Shown: piece after piece, positions 8,224 to 16,152 of the stretch
Numbering within the stretch: the first letter of the stretch is position 1
How the letters are laid out: each line of letters starts with the position of its first letter
Origin: CAVWCW01 sp963753615
GTDB taxonomy: Bacteria > Pseudomonadota > Gammaproteobacteria > Chromatiales > Chromatiaceae
Reading direction: 5' to 3'
Assembly: GCA_963753615.1 (NCBI GenBank)
Contig: CAVWCW010000027.1
Location: forward strand, 1-64,000
Length of the DNA: 64,000 nt
Position numbers and translations under genes: made by a program
The notes under the pieces: model-generated
The model's input: the letters and a program-made list of their open reading frames with translations, nothing else
Databases searched by the model: none
Told to the model about the DNA's origin: nothing

Positions 8224-8983
8224 ACCGCCGGCGTTCGCGCGCCGCCAGTACGAATTCGCCGCCCACATCCGCGACCCGCAGGCCAATCCGGCCCCGGCGG
8301 ACGTGGAGGAACGGCGCATGGCGATCTATCGGGAGCTGTTCTATAACAATGTGGAAGGCTTCCTGGCCAACGGTTTCCCGGTACTGCGCAAGCTCTACGA
8401 CGACCGGCGCTGGCATGCCATGGCCCGGGACTTCCTCTCCCGCCACCACTGCAAGACACCTCTGTTCGCGGAGATCGCCCAGGAGTTTCTGCACTACCTG
8501 CAGCAAGAGCGGGGCAAAGTAGAGGGCGACCCGCCGTTCCTGTTGGAACTGGCCCACTACGAGTGGGTGGAACTGGCGCTGGACATCAGCGACGCAGATC
8601 GGGTGGTACCGGCGGCGAACCCCCACGGCGACCTGCTGGCGGAAACCCCAGTGTTCTCGGCCCTGGCCTGGAACCTGTCTTACCACTATCCGGTGCATCG
8701 CATCGGCCCCGAATTCCAGCCCCAAGCGCCAGACCCCGAACCCAACCATTTGGTGGTGTACCGGGACCGCGACGAACGGGTGCATTTTCTCGAGATCAAC
8801 GCCGTCACCCAGCGTCTGATACAACTGCTGAAAGAAAACCCGGACTGGCGCGGTCTGGATGCTGTAACCCAGATCGCCCGCGAGTTGCAGCACCCCAGCC
8901 CCGAAGCACTGCACCAGGCCGGGCGGGAACTGCTGGAACAGCTACGCCAACGCCATATCATCCTCGGCACCCGGGCGGCCTGA
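8201..8983 (+). CDS. hvfC: HvfC/BufC partner protein with DUF2063 domain
   Basis: A 260-residue protein with an N-terminal DUF2063 putative DNA-binding-like domain (about residues 13-105, REPPAFARRQYEFAAHIRDP onward). The C-terminal half holds residues typical of precursor-recruiting partners of MNIO enzymes. In characterised systems this protein delivers the peptide to the oxidase. Frame-conserved landmarks include ERRMAIYRELFYNNVEGFLA and LLELAHYEWVELALDIS. The ATG at 8201 is chosen since the family start is near it. Longer versions upstream run through hvfB coding sequence in another frame. The 23-bp overlap with hvfB implies translational coupling. Confidence 0.9.
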   Translation: MSAAPDREPPAFARRQYEFAAHIRDPQANPAPADVEERRMAIYRELFYNNVEGFLANGFPVLRKLYDDRRWHAMARDFLSRHHCKTPLFAEIAQEFLHYLQQERGKVEGDPPFLLELAHYEWVELALDISDADRVVPAANPHGDLLAETPVFSALAWNLSYHYPVHRIGPEFQPQAPDPEPNHLVVYRDRDERVHFLEINAVTQRLIQLLKENPDWRGLDAVTQIARELQHPSPEALHQAGRELLEQLRQRHIILGTRAA

Positions 8984-9032
8984 ACCCTAAACCTTGGCCC
9001 GCCTTGCCGGCGCCAGATCACAGGAGCCCCTC

Positions 9033-9629
9033 ATGCTGAAGCTGTTCAACGGCCTGCAGACTCTCATGGACGCCGTCGTCCGCGGCCTAGACTTTCTCGG
9101 CCCCCTGGCCCTGCGCGTCTATCTGGCGCCGATCTTCATCCTGGCCGGCTACAACAAGCTGTCGCACATAGACGATTTGGTACCCTGGTTTGCCAGCCTG
9201 GGTCTGCCGGCCCCGGAGGTCATGGTCTGGCTGGCGGCCCTGACCGAGTTCGTCGGCGGCATCGCCCTGCTGGCCGGGCTGGCGGTCCGCTGGTTCGCGG
9301 TACCCTTGATGGTGACCATGGTGGTGGCCGCCACCAGCGCCCATTGGGACAATGGCTGGCACGCCCTGCCCGAGACCCAACTCACCATGCCCTGGGAATG
9401 GCGCAGCGACCTGATCGAAGATGCGAATATAGACAAGGAGCGGGCCAAGGGCATCTTGCGCGAATACGGTGACTACGAGGCGATCACCTCTGCCGGGAGC
9501 ATCACCATCCTCAAGAACGGCATTGAGTTCGCCGCCACCTATTTCGTCATGCTGTTGGCCCTGTTCTTCCTCGGCGCCGGGCGCTTCTTCAGCCTGGATT
9601 ACTGGATTGCCCGCCGCTTTCGGGAATGA
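9033..9629 (+). CDS. hvfD: DoxX family membrane protein (HvfD-like)
   Basis: A 198-residue inner-membrane protein with four hydrophobic segments: near residues 20-40 (RVYLAPIFILAGYNKLSHI), 60-80, 85-105 and the C-terminal FAATYFVMLLALFFLGAGRFF. DoxX proteins often accompany DUF692/DUF2063 pairs, and in Haemophilus the fourth hvf gene encodes one. Their role there is not established, though quinone-linked redox or membrane anchoring is possible. CAGGAG is seven bases before the chosen ATG. An extra ~40 residues between the third and fourth helices (MPWEWRSDLIEDANIDKERA region) form a polar loop. It ends the operon, as the next gene has its own upstream spacer. Confidence 0.88.
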   Translation: MLKLFNGLQTLMDAVVRGLDFLGPLALRVYLAPIFILAGYNKLSHIDDLVPWFASLGLPAPEVMVWLAALTEFVGGIALLAGLAVRWFAVPLMVTMVVAATSAHWDNGWHALPETQLTMPWEWRSDLIEDANIDKERAKGILREYGDYEAITSAGSITILKNGIEFAATYFVMLLALFFLGAGRFFSLDYWIARRFRE

Positions 9630-9661
9630 GCCTACGCCCCGCCGGCTTCTCCTGGGCTATC

Positions 9662-9667
9662 TATAAT
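9662..9667 (+). promoter_or_regulatory. candidate -10 box (TATAAT)
   Basis: A perfect TATAAT lies 82 bp upstream of the secreted alpha-crystallin-like gene, in a 120-bp intergenic stretch. No convincing -35 box is at the usual spacing, so this is only a candidate. Confidence 0.3.
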
Positions 9668-9749
9668 TGAAGGGGAGCCAGGCGCATTACGGATGTTCCC
9701 TAAACCGGAATTGCCCTGGAAGCACGCAGGAACCAGGAGGTAGAAGTCG

Positions 9750-10208
9750 ATGAAAACGAGATGGTTTTCGGTATTTTTTGGGCTCCTGATGGCGGCCGGC
9801 AGCGCCCAGGCCTGGTACGGCGCACCCGGCGGCCCCGGGTATGGCTATGGCCCTTACGCCTATCCCTACGACTATCCGCCGCCCCCCAGCTACGGGCGCA
9901 GCTACCAGCGCGGTCCGAGCCTCCGGGTGAGCACGCGGCGCGATGCCGACGGCTATCTGGTGAATATTCAGTTGCAAGGCCTGGAGCCGGCAGACGTTAC
10001 GGTGGCCCGCTCCGGGCGCTGGCTGATCGTGCAAAAGATGAGCAGCGAGACCGAGAGCGAGCAGGCCCCCGGCAGTTACAGCTACTCCCACAGCTTCGGG
10101 GGCGTTAGCCGCAGGGTAAGCCTGCCCTCCAACGCGGACCTCGACGCCATGATCCGCGAAGACAGCGAAGGCGAGATTCTGCTGCGCATACCGTTCTTGG
10201 AGCGCTGA
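9750..10208 (+). CDS. secreted alpha-crystallin/Hsp20-like protein
   Basis: A 152-residue protein. Residues 1-21 form a clear signal peptide (FSVFFGLLMAAGSAQA), and a Gly/Tyr/Pro-rich linker runs to about residue 55 (GYGYGPYAYPYDYPPPPSYG). The rest resembles an alpha-crystallin domain: DADGYLVNIQLQGLEPADVT matches the central beta-strands of Hsp20, and SRRVSLPSNADLDAMIREDSEG followed by ILLRIPFLE matches the final G-x-L-type strand pair. Small heat-shock proteins are normally cytoplasmic, so an exported one is unusual. AGGAGG sits eight bases upstream of the ATG. Position after the hvf operon may suggest envelope stress, but this is inference. Confidence 0.75.
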   Translation: MKTRWFSVFFGLLMAAGSAQAWYGAPGGPGYGYGPYAYPYDYPPPPSYGRSYQRGPSLRVSTRRDADGYLVNIQLQGLEPADVTVARSGRWLIVQKMSSETESEQAPGSYSYSHSFGGVSRRVSLPSNADLDAMIREDSEGEILLRIPFLER

Positions 10209-10380
10209 AGACCACCCGTAGCCTAGAGCGGGGACGGCCCCCTTCCCCGGCTTCACGACCGGGGTTGGGATCTGCAGGCGCGTCCCCTCGAACGCCGACC
10301 CGAATACCCCCTCGCTTCCGCCACCGGCCGGGGCGGGCTATGATTGCCCCCCAATCCACTAGCCCCCCGGAGCCGACCCG

Positions 10381-12357
10381 ATGGAGAACCGCTGGGACCA
10401 AGCACAGGCCTCCGCCTGCGCCGACGAACTGGAACTGCGCGCCTATTCCTCGCGCCTGCTGGGCCAGGACCCGAGCCTGGTGCTGCACGGCGGCGGCAAT
10501 ACCTCGGTCAAGCTGCGCCAGACCAACCTGGTGGGGGAGGAGCGAGGAGATCCTCTTCGTCAAGGGCAGCGGCTGGGACCTGGCGGACATCCAGCCGGCC
10601 GGATTTGCCCCGGTGCGCATGGCCCATCTGCTCAAGCTGGCCCGGCTGGAGCGACTCAGCGACCGCCAGATGGTCAACGAGCTGAAGACTCAACTCACCG
10701 ATGCCTCTGCACCAACCCCCTCGGTGGAGACCATCCTGCACGCGGCGCTGCCCCATCGCTACGTGGACCACACCCATGCCGACGCGGTGCTGGCGATCAG
10801 CGACAGCCGCGACGGCGAGGCCCGCATCCGCGCCTGCTACGGCGACTCGGTGGTGGTCATCCCCTACGTAATGCCCGGTTTCGAGCTGGCGCGGCTGGTG
10901 GCCGAACGCTTCCCCGCCGAGGCCCATGCCGGCACCCGCGGTATGGTGCTGCTGCAGCACGGCATCTTCAGCTTCGGCGCCAGCGCCGAGGAATCCTACA
11001 ACCGCATGATCGAGCTGGTGGCCCAGGCCGAGGACTACCTGCAGGCCCAAGGCGCCTGGGACCTCCCCGCCCCACCTCCCGCCGACCCCGCCGACCGCGG
11101 CCCTGGCGCCGGAACTGGCGGCGCTGCGCCGAGCGGTCTCCGAGCAGGCCGGCTTCCCCCTGCTGCTGTGCAGCCGGCGCGACGCCGAATACCTGGCCTT
11201 TGCCCGTCACCCGGATCTGCGTCGCATCGGCCGAGCAGGGCCCGGTTACCCCGGACCATGTAATCCGCACCAAGCGGCTGCCCCTGCTGGGGCGCGACCT
11301 CGACGCCTATGCTGACGCCTACCGCGACTACTTTGCCCGCCAGGCGGAGCGGACCCAGGCGCCGGTCAAGATGCTGGACCCGGCCCCGCGGGTGATCCTG
11401 GACCCGGAGCTGGGCCTTTGCAGCCTGGGCCGCAGCGCGGGCGCGACCCGCATCGTCGAGGACATCTACCGCCGCAGTATCAGCACCATGCTGCGCGCCG
11501 AGCGCCTGGGCGGTTACCGGGCCTTGCCGGAAGCCGACATCTTCGACGTCGAATACTGGGAACTGGAGCAGGCCAAGCTCGGAAACGCCAGCCCGCCGCC
11601 CTTCGCCGGCGAGGTGGCGCTGGTCACGGGCGCCGCCTCCGGCATCGGCAAGGCCTGCGTCGACGCCTTCCTGGCCCGCGGCGCGGCGGTGGTGGGGCTG
11701 GACCGCGACCCGGCGGTGGCGCAACTGCACCAGCGCCCGGACTGGCTCGGCCTGCACTGCGACCTGACCGACGAGGCGGCGGTCGCCGCCGCCCTGGAGC
11801 AGGCGGTGCAGCGCTTCGGCGGCCTCGACATGCTGGTGCTCAACGCCGGTATCTTCGAGGCCGGCACCCGTATCGAGGCCCTGTCCGGAGAGGTCTGGCG
11901 GCGTACCATGGCGATCAACCTGGACGCCAACCTGAGCCTGCTGCGGGAGTGCCACCCGCTGCTCAAGCTGGCGCCCCAGGGCGGCCGCGTAGCGGTGATC
12001 GGCTCCAAGAACCTGCCGGCCCCCGGGCCGGGCGCGGCGGCCTATTCCGCCTCCAAAGCCGCGCTCAACCAACTGGTGCGGGTGGCGGCCCTGGAGTGGG
12101 CGGGCGACGGCATCCGCCTCAACAGCCTGCATCCGGACGCAGTGTTCGACACCGGCCTCTGGACCCCCGAAGTGCTGGAGGCCCGGGCCCGGCATTACGG
12201 CATGAGCGTACAGGCCTACAAGACCAAGAACCTGCTCGGGGTAGAGATCCACAGCCGCGACGTGGCCGAGCTGGCAGCGGAGCTGTGCGGCCCGCTGTTC
12301 GCCAAGACCACCGCCGCCCAGATCCCGGTGGATGGGGGCAGCGAGCGGGTGATCTGA
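10381..12357 (+). CDS. class II aldolase / short-chain dehydrogenase fusion, RhaD-like (three frameshifts)
   Basis: A bifunctional protein of about 658 residues. The N-terminal half is a class II aldolase-adducin domain (LVLHGGGNTSVK; HTHADAVLAISD with metal-binding His; LLQHGIFSFG). The C-terminal half is an SDR dehydrogenase (cofactor loop TGAASGIGKA, NAG, and YSASKAALNQ with catalytic Tyr and Lys). The family is annotated as rhamnulose-1-phosphate aldolase/alcohol dehydrogenase, though specificity cannot be read from sequence. The frame shifts by one extra base near 10543 (after NLVGE), again near 11090 and again near 11229. The three sum to one codon, so the beginning and end share a frame. 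Such self-compensation in a conserved gene points to consensus errors. It stands alone, with tRNA-Ala downstream. Confidence 0.88.
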   Translation: MENRWDQAQASACADELELRAYSSRLLGQDPSLVLHGGGNTSVKLRQTNLVGEERGDPLRQGQRLGPGGHPAGRICPGAHGPSAQAGPAGATQRPPDGQRAEDSTHRCLCTNPLGGDHPARGAAPSLRGPHPCRRGAGDQRQPRRRGPHPRLLRRLGGGHPLRNARFRAGAAGGRTLPRRGPCRHPRYGAAAARHLQLRRQRRGILQPHDRAGGPGRGLPAGPRRLGPPRPTSRRPRRPRPWRRNWRRCAERSPSRPASPCCCAAGATPNTWPLPVTRICVASAEQGPVTPDHVIRTKRLPLLGRDLDAYADAYRDYFARQAERTQAPVKMLDPAPRVILDPELGLCSLGRSAGATRIVEDIYRRSISTMLRAERLGGYRALPEADIFDVEYWELEQAKLGNASPPPFAGEVALVTGAASGIGKACVDAFLARGAAVVGLDRDPAVAQLHQRPDWLGLHCDLTDEAAVAAALEQAVQRFGGLDMLVLNAGIFEAGTRIEALSGEVWRRTMAINLDANLSLLRECHPLLKLAPQGGRVAVIGSKNLPAPGPGAAAYSASKAALNQLVRVAALEWAGDGIRLNSLHPDAVFDTGLWTPEVLEARARHYGMSVQAYKTKNLLGVEIHSRDVAELAAELCGPLFAKTTAAQIPVDGGSERVI

Positions 12358-12474
12358 CCCGCCGATGCGGAATCAGGCCCGTTCCAGGGCGCGCAATTCG
12401 AGCCAAACAAAGCTTGCCAGGTCCCCGGAAAGCGGTGGTAAAATGGCGCCGCCTGCCGCGCGCAGGCAACTTTC

Positions 12475-12550
<76 letters not shown>

Positions 12551-12574
12551 ATACAATCAGTGGGCTACCCAGCA

Positions 12575-12838
12575 TCACCCACATCTTCCAAGACTGGCGC
12601 CGTGACCCAAACGTGACTCGGTGCTTTCCAGCCGTTTTACCGCTGCCCCCATGTTCTCCTGCGCCAGGTGGGCAGAGCGCTGGGTCACATCTGCGTCGAG
12701 GCGTGGCACCACTCTTCGCTTACCTCGGTCAGGGGCGCGCCGCATCAGCTCAGAACCCTTTGAGCGAACCGACGACGCTGGTCTAGCTCCCCTCAGGCTG
12801 TCTGCCAGCGCCCTGGCCATTGAGCCCAAAATGCCCAC
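12575..12838 (-). pseudogene. tyrosine recombinase (integrase) C-terminal remnant
   Basis: The translated segment at 12623-12697 (ADVTQRSAHLAQENMGAAVKRL) resembles the end of phage-type tyrosine recombinases, whose consensus is MTQRYAHLAPENLRxAVxRLE. The catalytic Tyr of that motif is Ser here. Nothing upstream in this or the other frames supplies the catalytic Arg-His-Arg region. It points toward tRNA-Ala, a common integration site, so this is probably the scar of a lost integrative element. Confidence rests on one ~25-residue match. Confidence 0.6.
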
Positions 12839-12944
12839 GCGCCACGTTTGCGAACCGGAGCGCGATCGCCGGGCATTGACGCCGCAACGACAGGATAAAC
12901 AGGGAGAGCAGCCCTGCCAGCATCGTCAGGCGTTTGCCGATCAT
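12783..12944 (-). CDS. small ORF with signal-like N-terminus
   Basis: A 53-codon frame preceded by GGAGG six bases before the ATG. It begins with MIGKRLTMLAGLLSLFILSL, a plausible signal peptide or membrane anchor, and then loses any recognisable character. It could be the start of a gene truncated by the integration event next to it. No family is recognised. Confidence 0.35.
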   Translation of the reverse strand: MIGKRLTMLAGLLSLFILSLRRQCPAIALRFANVARGHFGLNGQGAGRQPEGS

Positions 12945-13099
12945 CGCGATCCTCCGAGGCAGTGTAGAGGTCCGAGCCAAGACCGCCGCCCCTCTGGCCC
13001 GTGTCGTCGGAACCTATCTCTCCTGTCCTTGTGGCACTGGCCCAGGTCCCGTCAAGGCCCACCGCCGGGCCATTTGCGTGATTTATAGCAAATAAACGG

Positions 13100-13128
13100 T
13101 TGCTTTATTAAGTATTCACTAATATACT
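13100..13128 (+). promoter_or_regulatory. strong sigma-70-type promoter for the sulfur globule gene
   Basis: TTGCTT (13100-13105), a 17-bp spacer and TATACT (13123-13128) lie in a markedly AT-rich island within GC-rich surroundings. The sulfur globule gene starts 78 bp downstream. High expression would suit a structural protein. Confidence 0.65.
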
Positions 13129-13206
13129 TATCACCATTGACGGCCGGCATCGGTCGACAACACCTAAATGCCAAATATCCAAACGACTTTCGAGGAGATG
13201 CAACCA

Positions 13207-13500
13207 ATGAACAAGCTCACCAAGATTTCCGCCGCGGCCGCCCTGATCGCCGCTTCCGCTTCCGCGTCCGCCTGGTGGGGCGGCCCGGGCAACAGCAGCT
13301 TCATGGACGACTTCTTCGGCGACGGGTTCGGTGATTTCAACATGAACATGAATACCAGCACCCGGGGTTGGGGACGCGGCTACGGCCAGAATTACTACGC
13401 CCCCTACTACGGGTACGCCCCCTACACGTATGGCGCACCTTATGGCTACGGCGTGGCTCCAGTGGCCCCGGTTGCCCCGGTGGCTACCGCCGCCCAGTAA
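13207..13500 (+). CDS. sulfur globule protein, CV-type
   Basis: A 97-residue secreted structural protein resembling the Sgp proteins that coat periplasmic sulfur globules in purple sulfur bacteria. Residues 1-22 are a signal peptide (MNKLTKISAAAALIAASASASA, cleaved before WWGG). The mature part has an Asp/Asn/Met-rich section (DDFFGDGFGDFNMNMN) and a Tyr/Gly/Pro-rich tail (YYAPYYGYAPYTYGAPYGYG) ending in repeated APV. The Tyr-Gly-Pro repeat and length match the Allochromatium SgpA/SgpB type. The ATG at 13207 is preceded by GAGGAG. A good promoter lies upstream. It implies that the organism stores zero-valent sulfur in the periplasm. Confidence 0.85.
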   Translation: MNKLTKISAAAALIAASASASAWWGGPGNSSFMDDFFGDGFGDFNMNMNTSTRGWGRGYGQNYYAPYYGYAPYTYGAPYGYGVAPVAPVAPVATAAQ

Positions 13501-13587
13501 GGCATCCGCTACGGGCGTTGCAAGGCGCCCGCAGCGACGTGTTCACAAAAACCCCGTTCCGACCAAATCCAGTTTGAGGACCAGAGC

Positions 13588-14148
13588 ATGAAGACCCTTT
13601 CCCATATCATTGCCGCCACCGCCCTGATCAGCGCCAGCGCTGCCGCCGTCGCCACCGAGGCTCAGCCGGCAACCAATTTCGCCCCGATCGCCCCACACGG
13701 CTTCTACGCCCCGACCCCGGAGCAAATGGAGCAGATGGCCGAGCAGCAGCGCGCCTTCTTCGAGCAGCAGCAGGCGGCTATGGACCAGGCGATGGAGGCC
13801 CAGCGCCAGTTCATGGAGCAGCAGTTCCAGGCCATCCAGGCCCAGCAGCCGGCGTTCCCGACTGCTCCGGTCGCCTTCGATATGCCGGAAATGCCGCCTA
13901 TGCCGGAGATGCCCAGCTACGAGATGCCGAGCTTCGAGATGCCCGAGATGCCGGCCGCGCCTGACCTGAGCAGCTTGAACCCGGAGCAGCGCCGCACCGA
14001 GATGCGCAAATACTCCGAGCAGCTGCGCGCTGCCAGCCAGACCCGCCGCGACGAGCTGCGCAAGGTGATCGCCGAGCGGCGCGAGGCCGCCAAGCAGGAG
14101 CACGCCAAGTACCTGGAGCAGATCGGCCGGGTGCGCCCGGAGGTCTGA
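13588..14148 (+). CDS. secreted coiled-coil protein with Pro-Glu-Met repeats
   Basis: A 186-residue protein I do not recognise. It has a signal peptide (about residues 1-22, ending ASAAAVATEA), a Gln/Glu/Met-rich helical segment (about 43-90, EQMEQMAEQQRAFFEQQQAA), a Pro-Glu-Met repeat (MPEMPPMPEMPSYEMPSFEM, about 100-120) and a charged helical C-terminus. It has no Cys. It lies 87 bp after the sulfur globule gene in the same direction and its signal peptide is similar, so it may be another envelope or globule-associated component, but this is inference. A terminator follows. Confidence 0.75.
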   Translation: MKTLSHIIAATALISASAAAVATEAQPATNFAPIAPHGFYAPTPEQMEQMAEQQRAFFEQQQAAMDQAMEAQRQFMEQQFQAIQAQQPAFPTAPVAFDMPEMPPMPEMPSYEMPSFEMPEMPAAPDLSSLNPEQRRTEMRKYSEQLRAASQTRRDELRKVIAERREAAKQEHAKYLEQIGRVRPEV

Positions 14149-14175
14149 GCGGCGTCGAGCCCCTGACCTAGGAAA

Positions 14176-14214
14176 CGGCCGGGCCGGCGGAGCAATCCGT
14201 CGGCCCGGTCTTTT
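14176..14214 (+). terminator. rho-independent terminator
   Basis: GCCGGGCCGGCGGA and TCCGTCGGCCCGGT pair around a GCAA loop, followed by CTTTT. It ends the sulfur globule/coiled-coil unit. Confidence 0.8.
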
Positions 14215-14260
14215 CGTGGAATCGGCCGTCTGAACCGGCCCGGCTCCGCAACTATCCGCC

Positions 14261-14698
14261 CTAAGGACGCAGCGACCCAGGTCGCGTGCGGCGCTGCAGA
14301 TCCTGGTGCAAGCGTAACTGCCGATTCTGCTGCTCCACCCGCTGGCGTTGCAGTCGCTCCGGCTGAGATGGAGCCTCCACGCCGCCAATGCGCCGGCGCT
14401 GCTCCAGCCGCATTTCCTCCTGCAACTGGCGGTTGAACTGCTGCTCCTGTTCCTGACGCTGGCGCCCCAGCAGGCGTTCGGTTTCCGCTTCGTTGGCGGT
14501 ATCGGACGCCAGACCGCCGTCGCGCTGTTTGCGATACTGCGTCTGGTCGGTCTGCAGGCGCAGGCGTTCGCCCCGCTGCTCCAGGCGCAACCAGTTGTAG
14601 CCAACGCCCGCCGGCTCCGCCACCCATCCCGGCGCCGCCCAGCTCCCCAGCCAGAGCGACAGGCCCAGGCCGATCCACTGTTTCCTGCCGAAGATCAT
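14261..14698 (-). CDS. secreted Gln/Arg-rich helical protein
   Basis: A 145-residue protein of unknown function. The ATG at 14698 gives a signal peptide (GLGLSLWLGSWAAPGWVAEP); a longer frame starts upstream but without signal-like sequence. The mature part is almost wholly Gln, Arg, Glu and Leu (RLLGRQRQEQEQQFNRQLQE), predicted to form a long helix or coiled coil. It converges on the coiled-coil gene to the left and diverges from the bactofilin to the right, with about 100 bp between starts. Confidence 0.6.
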   Translation of the reverse strand: MIFGRKQWIGLGLSLWLGSWAAPGWVAEPAGVGYNWLRLEQRGERLRLQTDQTQYRKQRDGGLASDTANEAETERLLGRQRQEQEQQFNRQLQEEMRLEQRRRIGGVEAPSQPERLQRQRVEQQNRQLRLHQDLQRRTRPGSLRP

Positions 14699-14801
14699 AT
14701 GACGTACCCCGCAAACCCAAGCGCCGACGGTTTCTTTGCTACGGCCTCCCACCTATACTGGCTGGCGCAGGACCCATAAGCAAACCTTAGGAGGAGGGGT
14801 T

Positions 14802-15287
14802 ATGTTCAAAAAGAACCAGAGCGCAAACGTCGAGCCCGGCAAACCGGCGCCCAAACCGACCCAGAAGCCATCCCAGCAATCGACGCTAAAGTCGACAGAG
14901 GCCGGCAAGGTTCGAGCGGTAATCGGTCCCAGCATCGTGATCAAGGGGGACCTCTCCGGAGACGAAGACGTGCTGGTGCATGGCAAGATCGAGGGCACCG
15001 TTCAGCTCAGGAACAACAACCTGACCGTGGGCACCGAGGGGTCGGTCAAGGCCAATGTACGGGCGCAGGTGCTCAACATAGAAGGCACGGTGGAGGGCGA
15101 CCTGATGGGCGACGAGCGCATCATCATCCACCAGAGCGGGAATGTGCGCGGTAACCTGATAGCCCCGCGGGTGATCATCGAAGACGGTGCCAAATTCAAG
15201 GGCAGCATCGACATGGATACCCCGGACGAAAATCGCCATCCGGCCCCACTGAGGGCGGTCAAGGAGGAGCCGACCAGCGCCAGCTGA
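14802..15287 (+). CDS. bacA: bactofilin cytoskeletal protein
   Basis: A 161-residue polymer-forming protein. The N-terminal ~38 residues are a polar Lys/Pro/Gln-rich tail. The central domain (about 42-135) shows the right-handed beta-helix pattern: VIGPSIVIKGDLSGDEDVLV, HGKIEGTVQ, VGTEGSVKANVRAQVLNIEG, GNVRGNLIAPRVIIEDGAKF. Bactofilins assemble without nucleotide on the inner membrane and help place cell-wall enzymes or appendages. GGAGGAGG lies before the ATG at 14802. The usual partner, an M23 peptidase, is not adjacent. A methyltransferase-like gene follows in the same direction. Confidence 0.9.
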   Translation: MFKKNQSANVEPGKPAPKPTQKPSQQSTLKSTEAGKVRAVIGPSIVIKGDLSGDEDVLVHGKIEGTVQLRNNNLTVGTEGSVKANVRAQVLNIEGTVEGDLMGDERIIIHQSGNVRGNLIAPRVIIEDGAKFKGSIDMDTPDENRHPAPLRAVKEEPTSAS

Positions 15288-15372
15288 AGCCCAGCCTTCC
15301 CGTCGGGCGACCCCGCGGCAACCAGGGTGGGGCGCCCTCCCCAACCCGGCAGCACACGAGATTCCGCCCGCC

Positions 15373-16005
15373 ATGTTCCGCAAAGGCCGTCCGGCCCGCC
15401 GACCTGCAGCCGCCGCCACACCCGCCGACTGCGGCTCGATGGGCTTGGCGCGGGTGGCCGAGCACCTGGCCAGAGGGGGCAAGCACCAAGTGCTGGACCT
15501 GGGTGGTGCGCTGCAGCACAATCTGGATTTTCTGTCCCAGTTTCCAACCCGGCTCTTCTTCGAGCCGCTGGAAGACGCCTTGGCCGACCTGCACACCGTC
15601 GGTCCTGAAGCGGAGGCCGATTCAGGACCGCCACCGCCGCCCTTCGCCGGCCTGTTCGCCTACCCGGGCGACGTCAGTTTCGACCTGGTCCTGGCGTGGG
15701 ACCTCTTCGACTACCTGGAACCGGAGCATATCGGCGCCCTTCGCGAGCGACTGGCTCCCCACCTGGCACGCGATTGTCTGCTGTTCTGCCTCACCAGCAA
15801 CCAGGCGAAAATACCAGCCGAACCCCAGCGCTACCGAATCCTGGCCGAGGACCGTCTGGCCTATGAACCGCAGGGCCCCCGCCTCATCCAGGGGCCCCGG
15901 CACGGCGCCATGGAACTCAAGGCGGAGCTGCGCGATTTTGCCCTCGAGCGTAGCTTTCTGCTCCAGAACGGGGTGCAGGAGTACCTGTTTCGGTACCGAG
16001 GTTAG
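15373..16005 (+). CDS. class I SAM-dependent methyltransferase-like protein
   Basis: A 210-residue protein. The start of the fold is visible as QVLDLGGALQHNLDFL (motif I-like, about residues 39-55) and FDLVLAWDLFDYLEPEHIG (motif IV-like, about 104-122), with a late beta-hairpin near the C-terminus. Motif I lacks the classical GxGxG, so cofactor binding is uncertain. Substrate cannot be guessed. It follows the bactofilin by 85 bp and is probably co-transcribed. A heptamer repeat array lies right after the stop. Confidence 0.6.
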   Translation: MFRKGRPARRPAAAATPADCGSMGLARVAEHLARGGKHQVLDLGGALQHNLDFLSQFPTRLFFEPLEDALADLHTVGPEAEADSGPPPPPFAGLFAYPGDVSFDLVLAWDLFDYLEPEHIGALRERLAPHLARDCLLFCLTSNQAKIPAEPQRYRILAEDRLAYEPQGPRLIQGPRHGAMELKAELRDFALERSFLLQNGVQEYLFRYRG

Positions 16006-16017
16006 AAATGAAGAAAG

Positions 16018-16152
16018 TGACGAGGACTGAGTGCTGAGGACTGCGTAAAGAGCCGTCAGCGATTGGAGAGAAGCCAGTCCTCAGTCCTCAGTCCTCAGTC
16101 CTCAGTCCTCAGTCCTCAGTCCTCAGTCCTCAGCCCTCAGCCCTCAGCCCTC
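16018..16152. repeat. heptamer repeat element, copy A (11 tandem units)
   Basis: The left arm TGACGAGGACTGAGTGCTGAGGACTG is followed by about 33 bp of spacer and then eight AGTCCTC plus three AGCCCTC units (16076-16152). The right arm is the reverse complement of the GAGGACT words in the left arm, so the whole can fold as a hairpin. A second copy is at 18714-18812 with the same left arm and a similar spacer, and a third array is at 30621. It overlaps the stop codon of the HIRAN gene. Confidence 0.85.

Noticed and set aside
16076..16152. Tandem AGTCCTC array considered as a CRISPR array
   Set aside because: The unit is seven bases with no unique spacers, and no cas gene is nearby.
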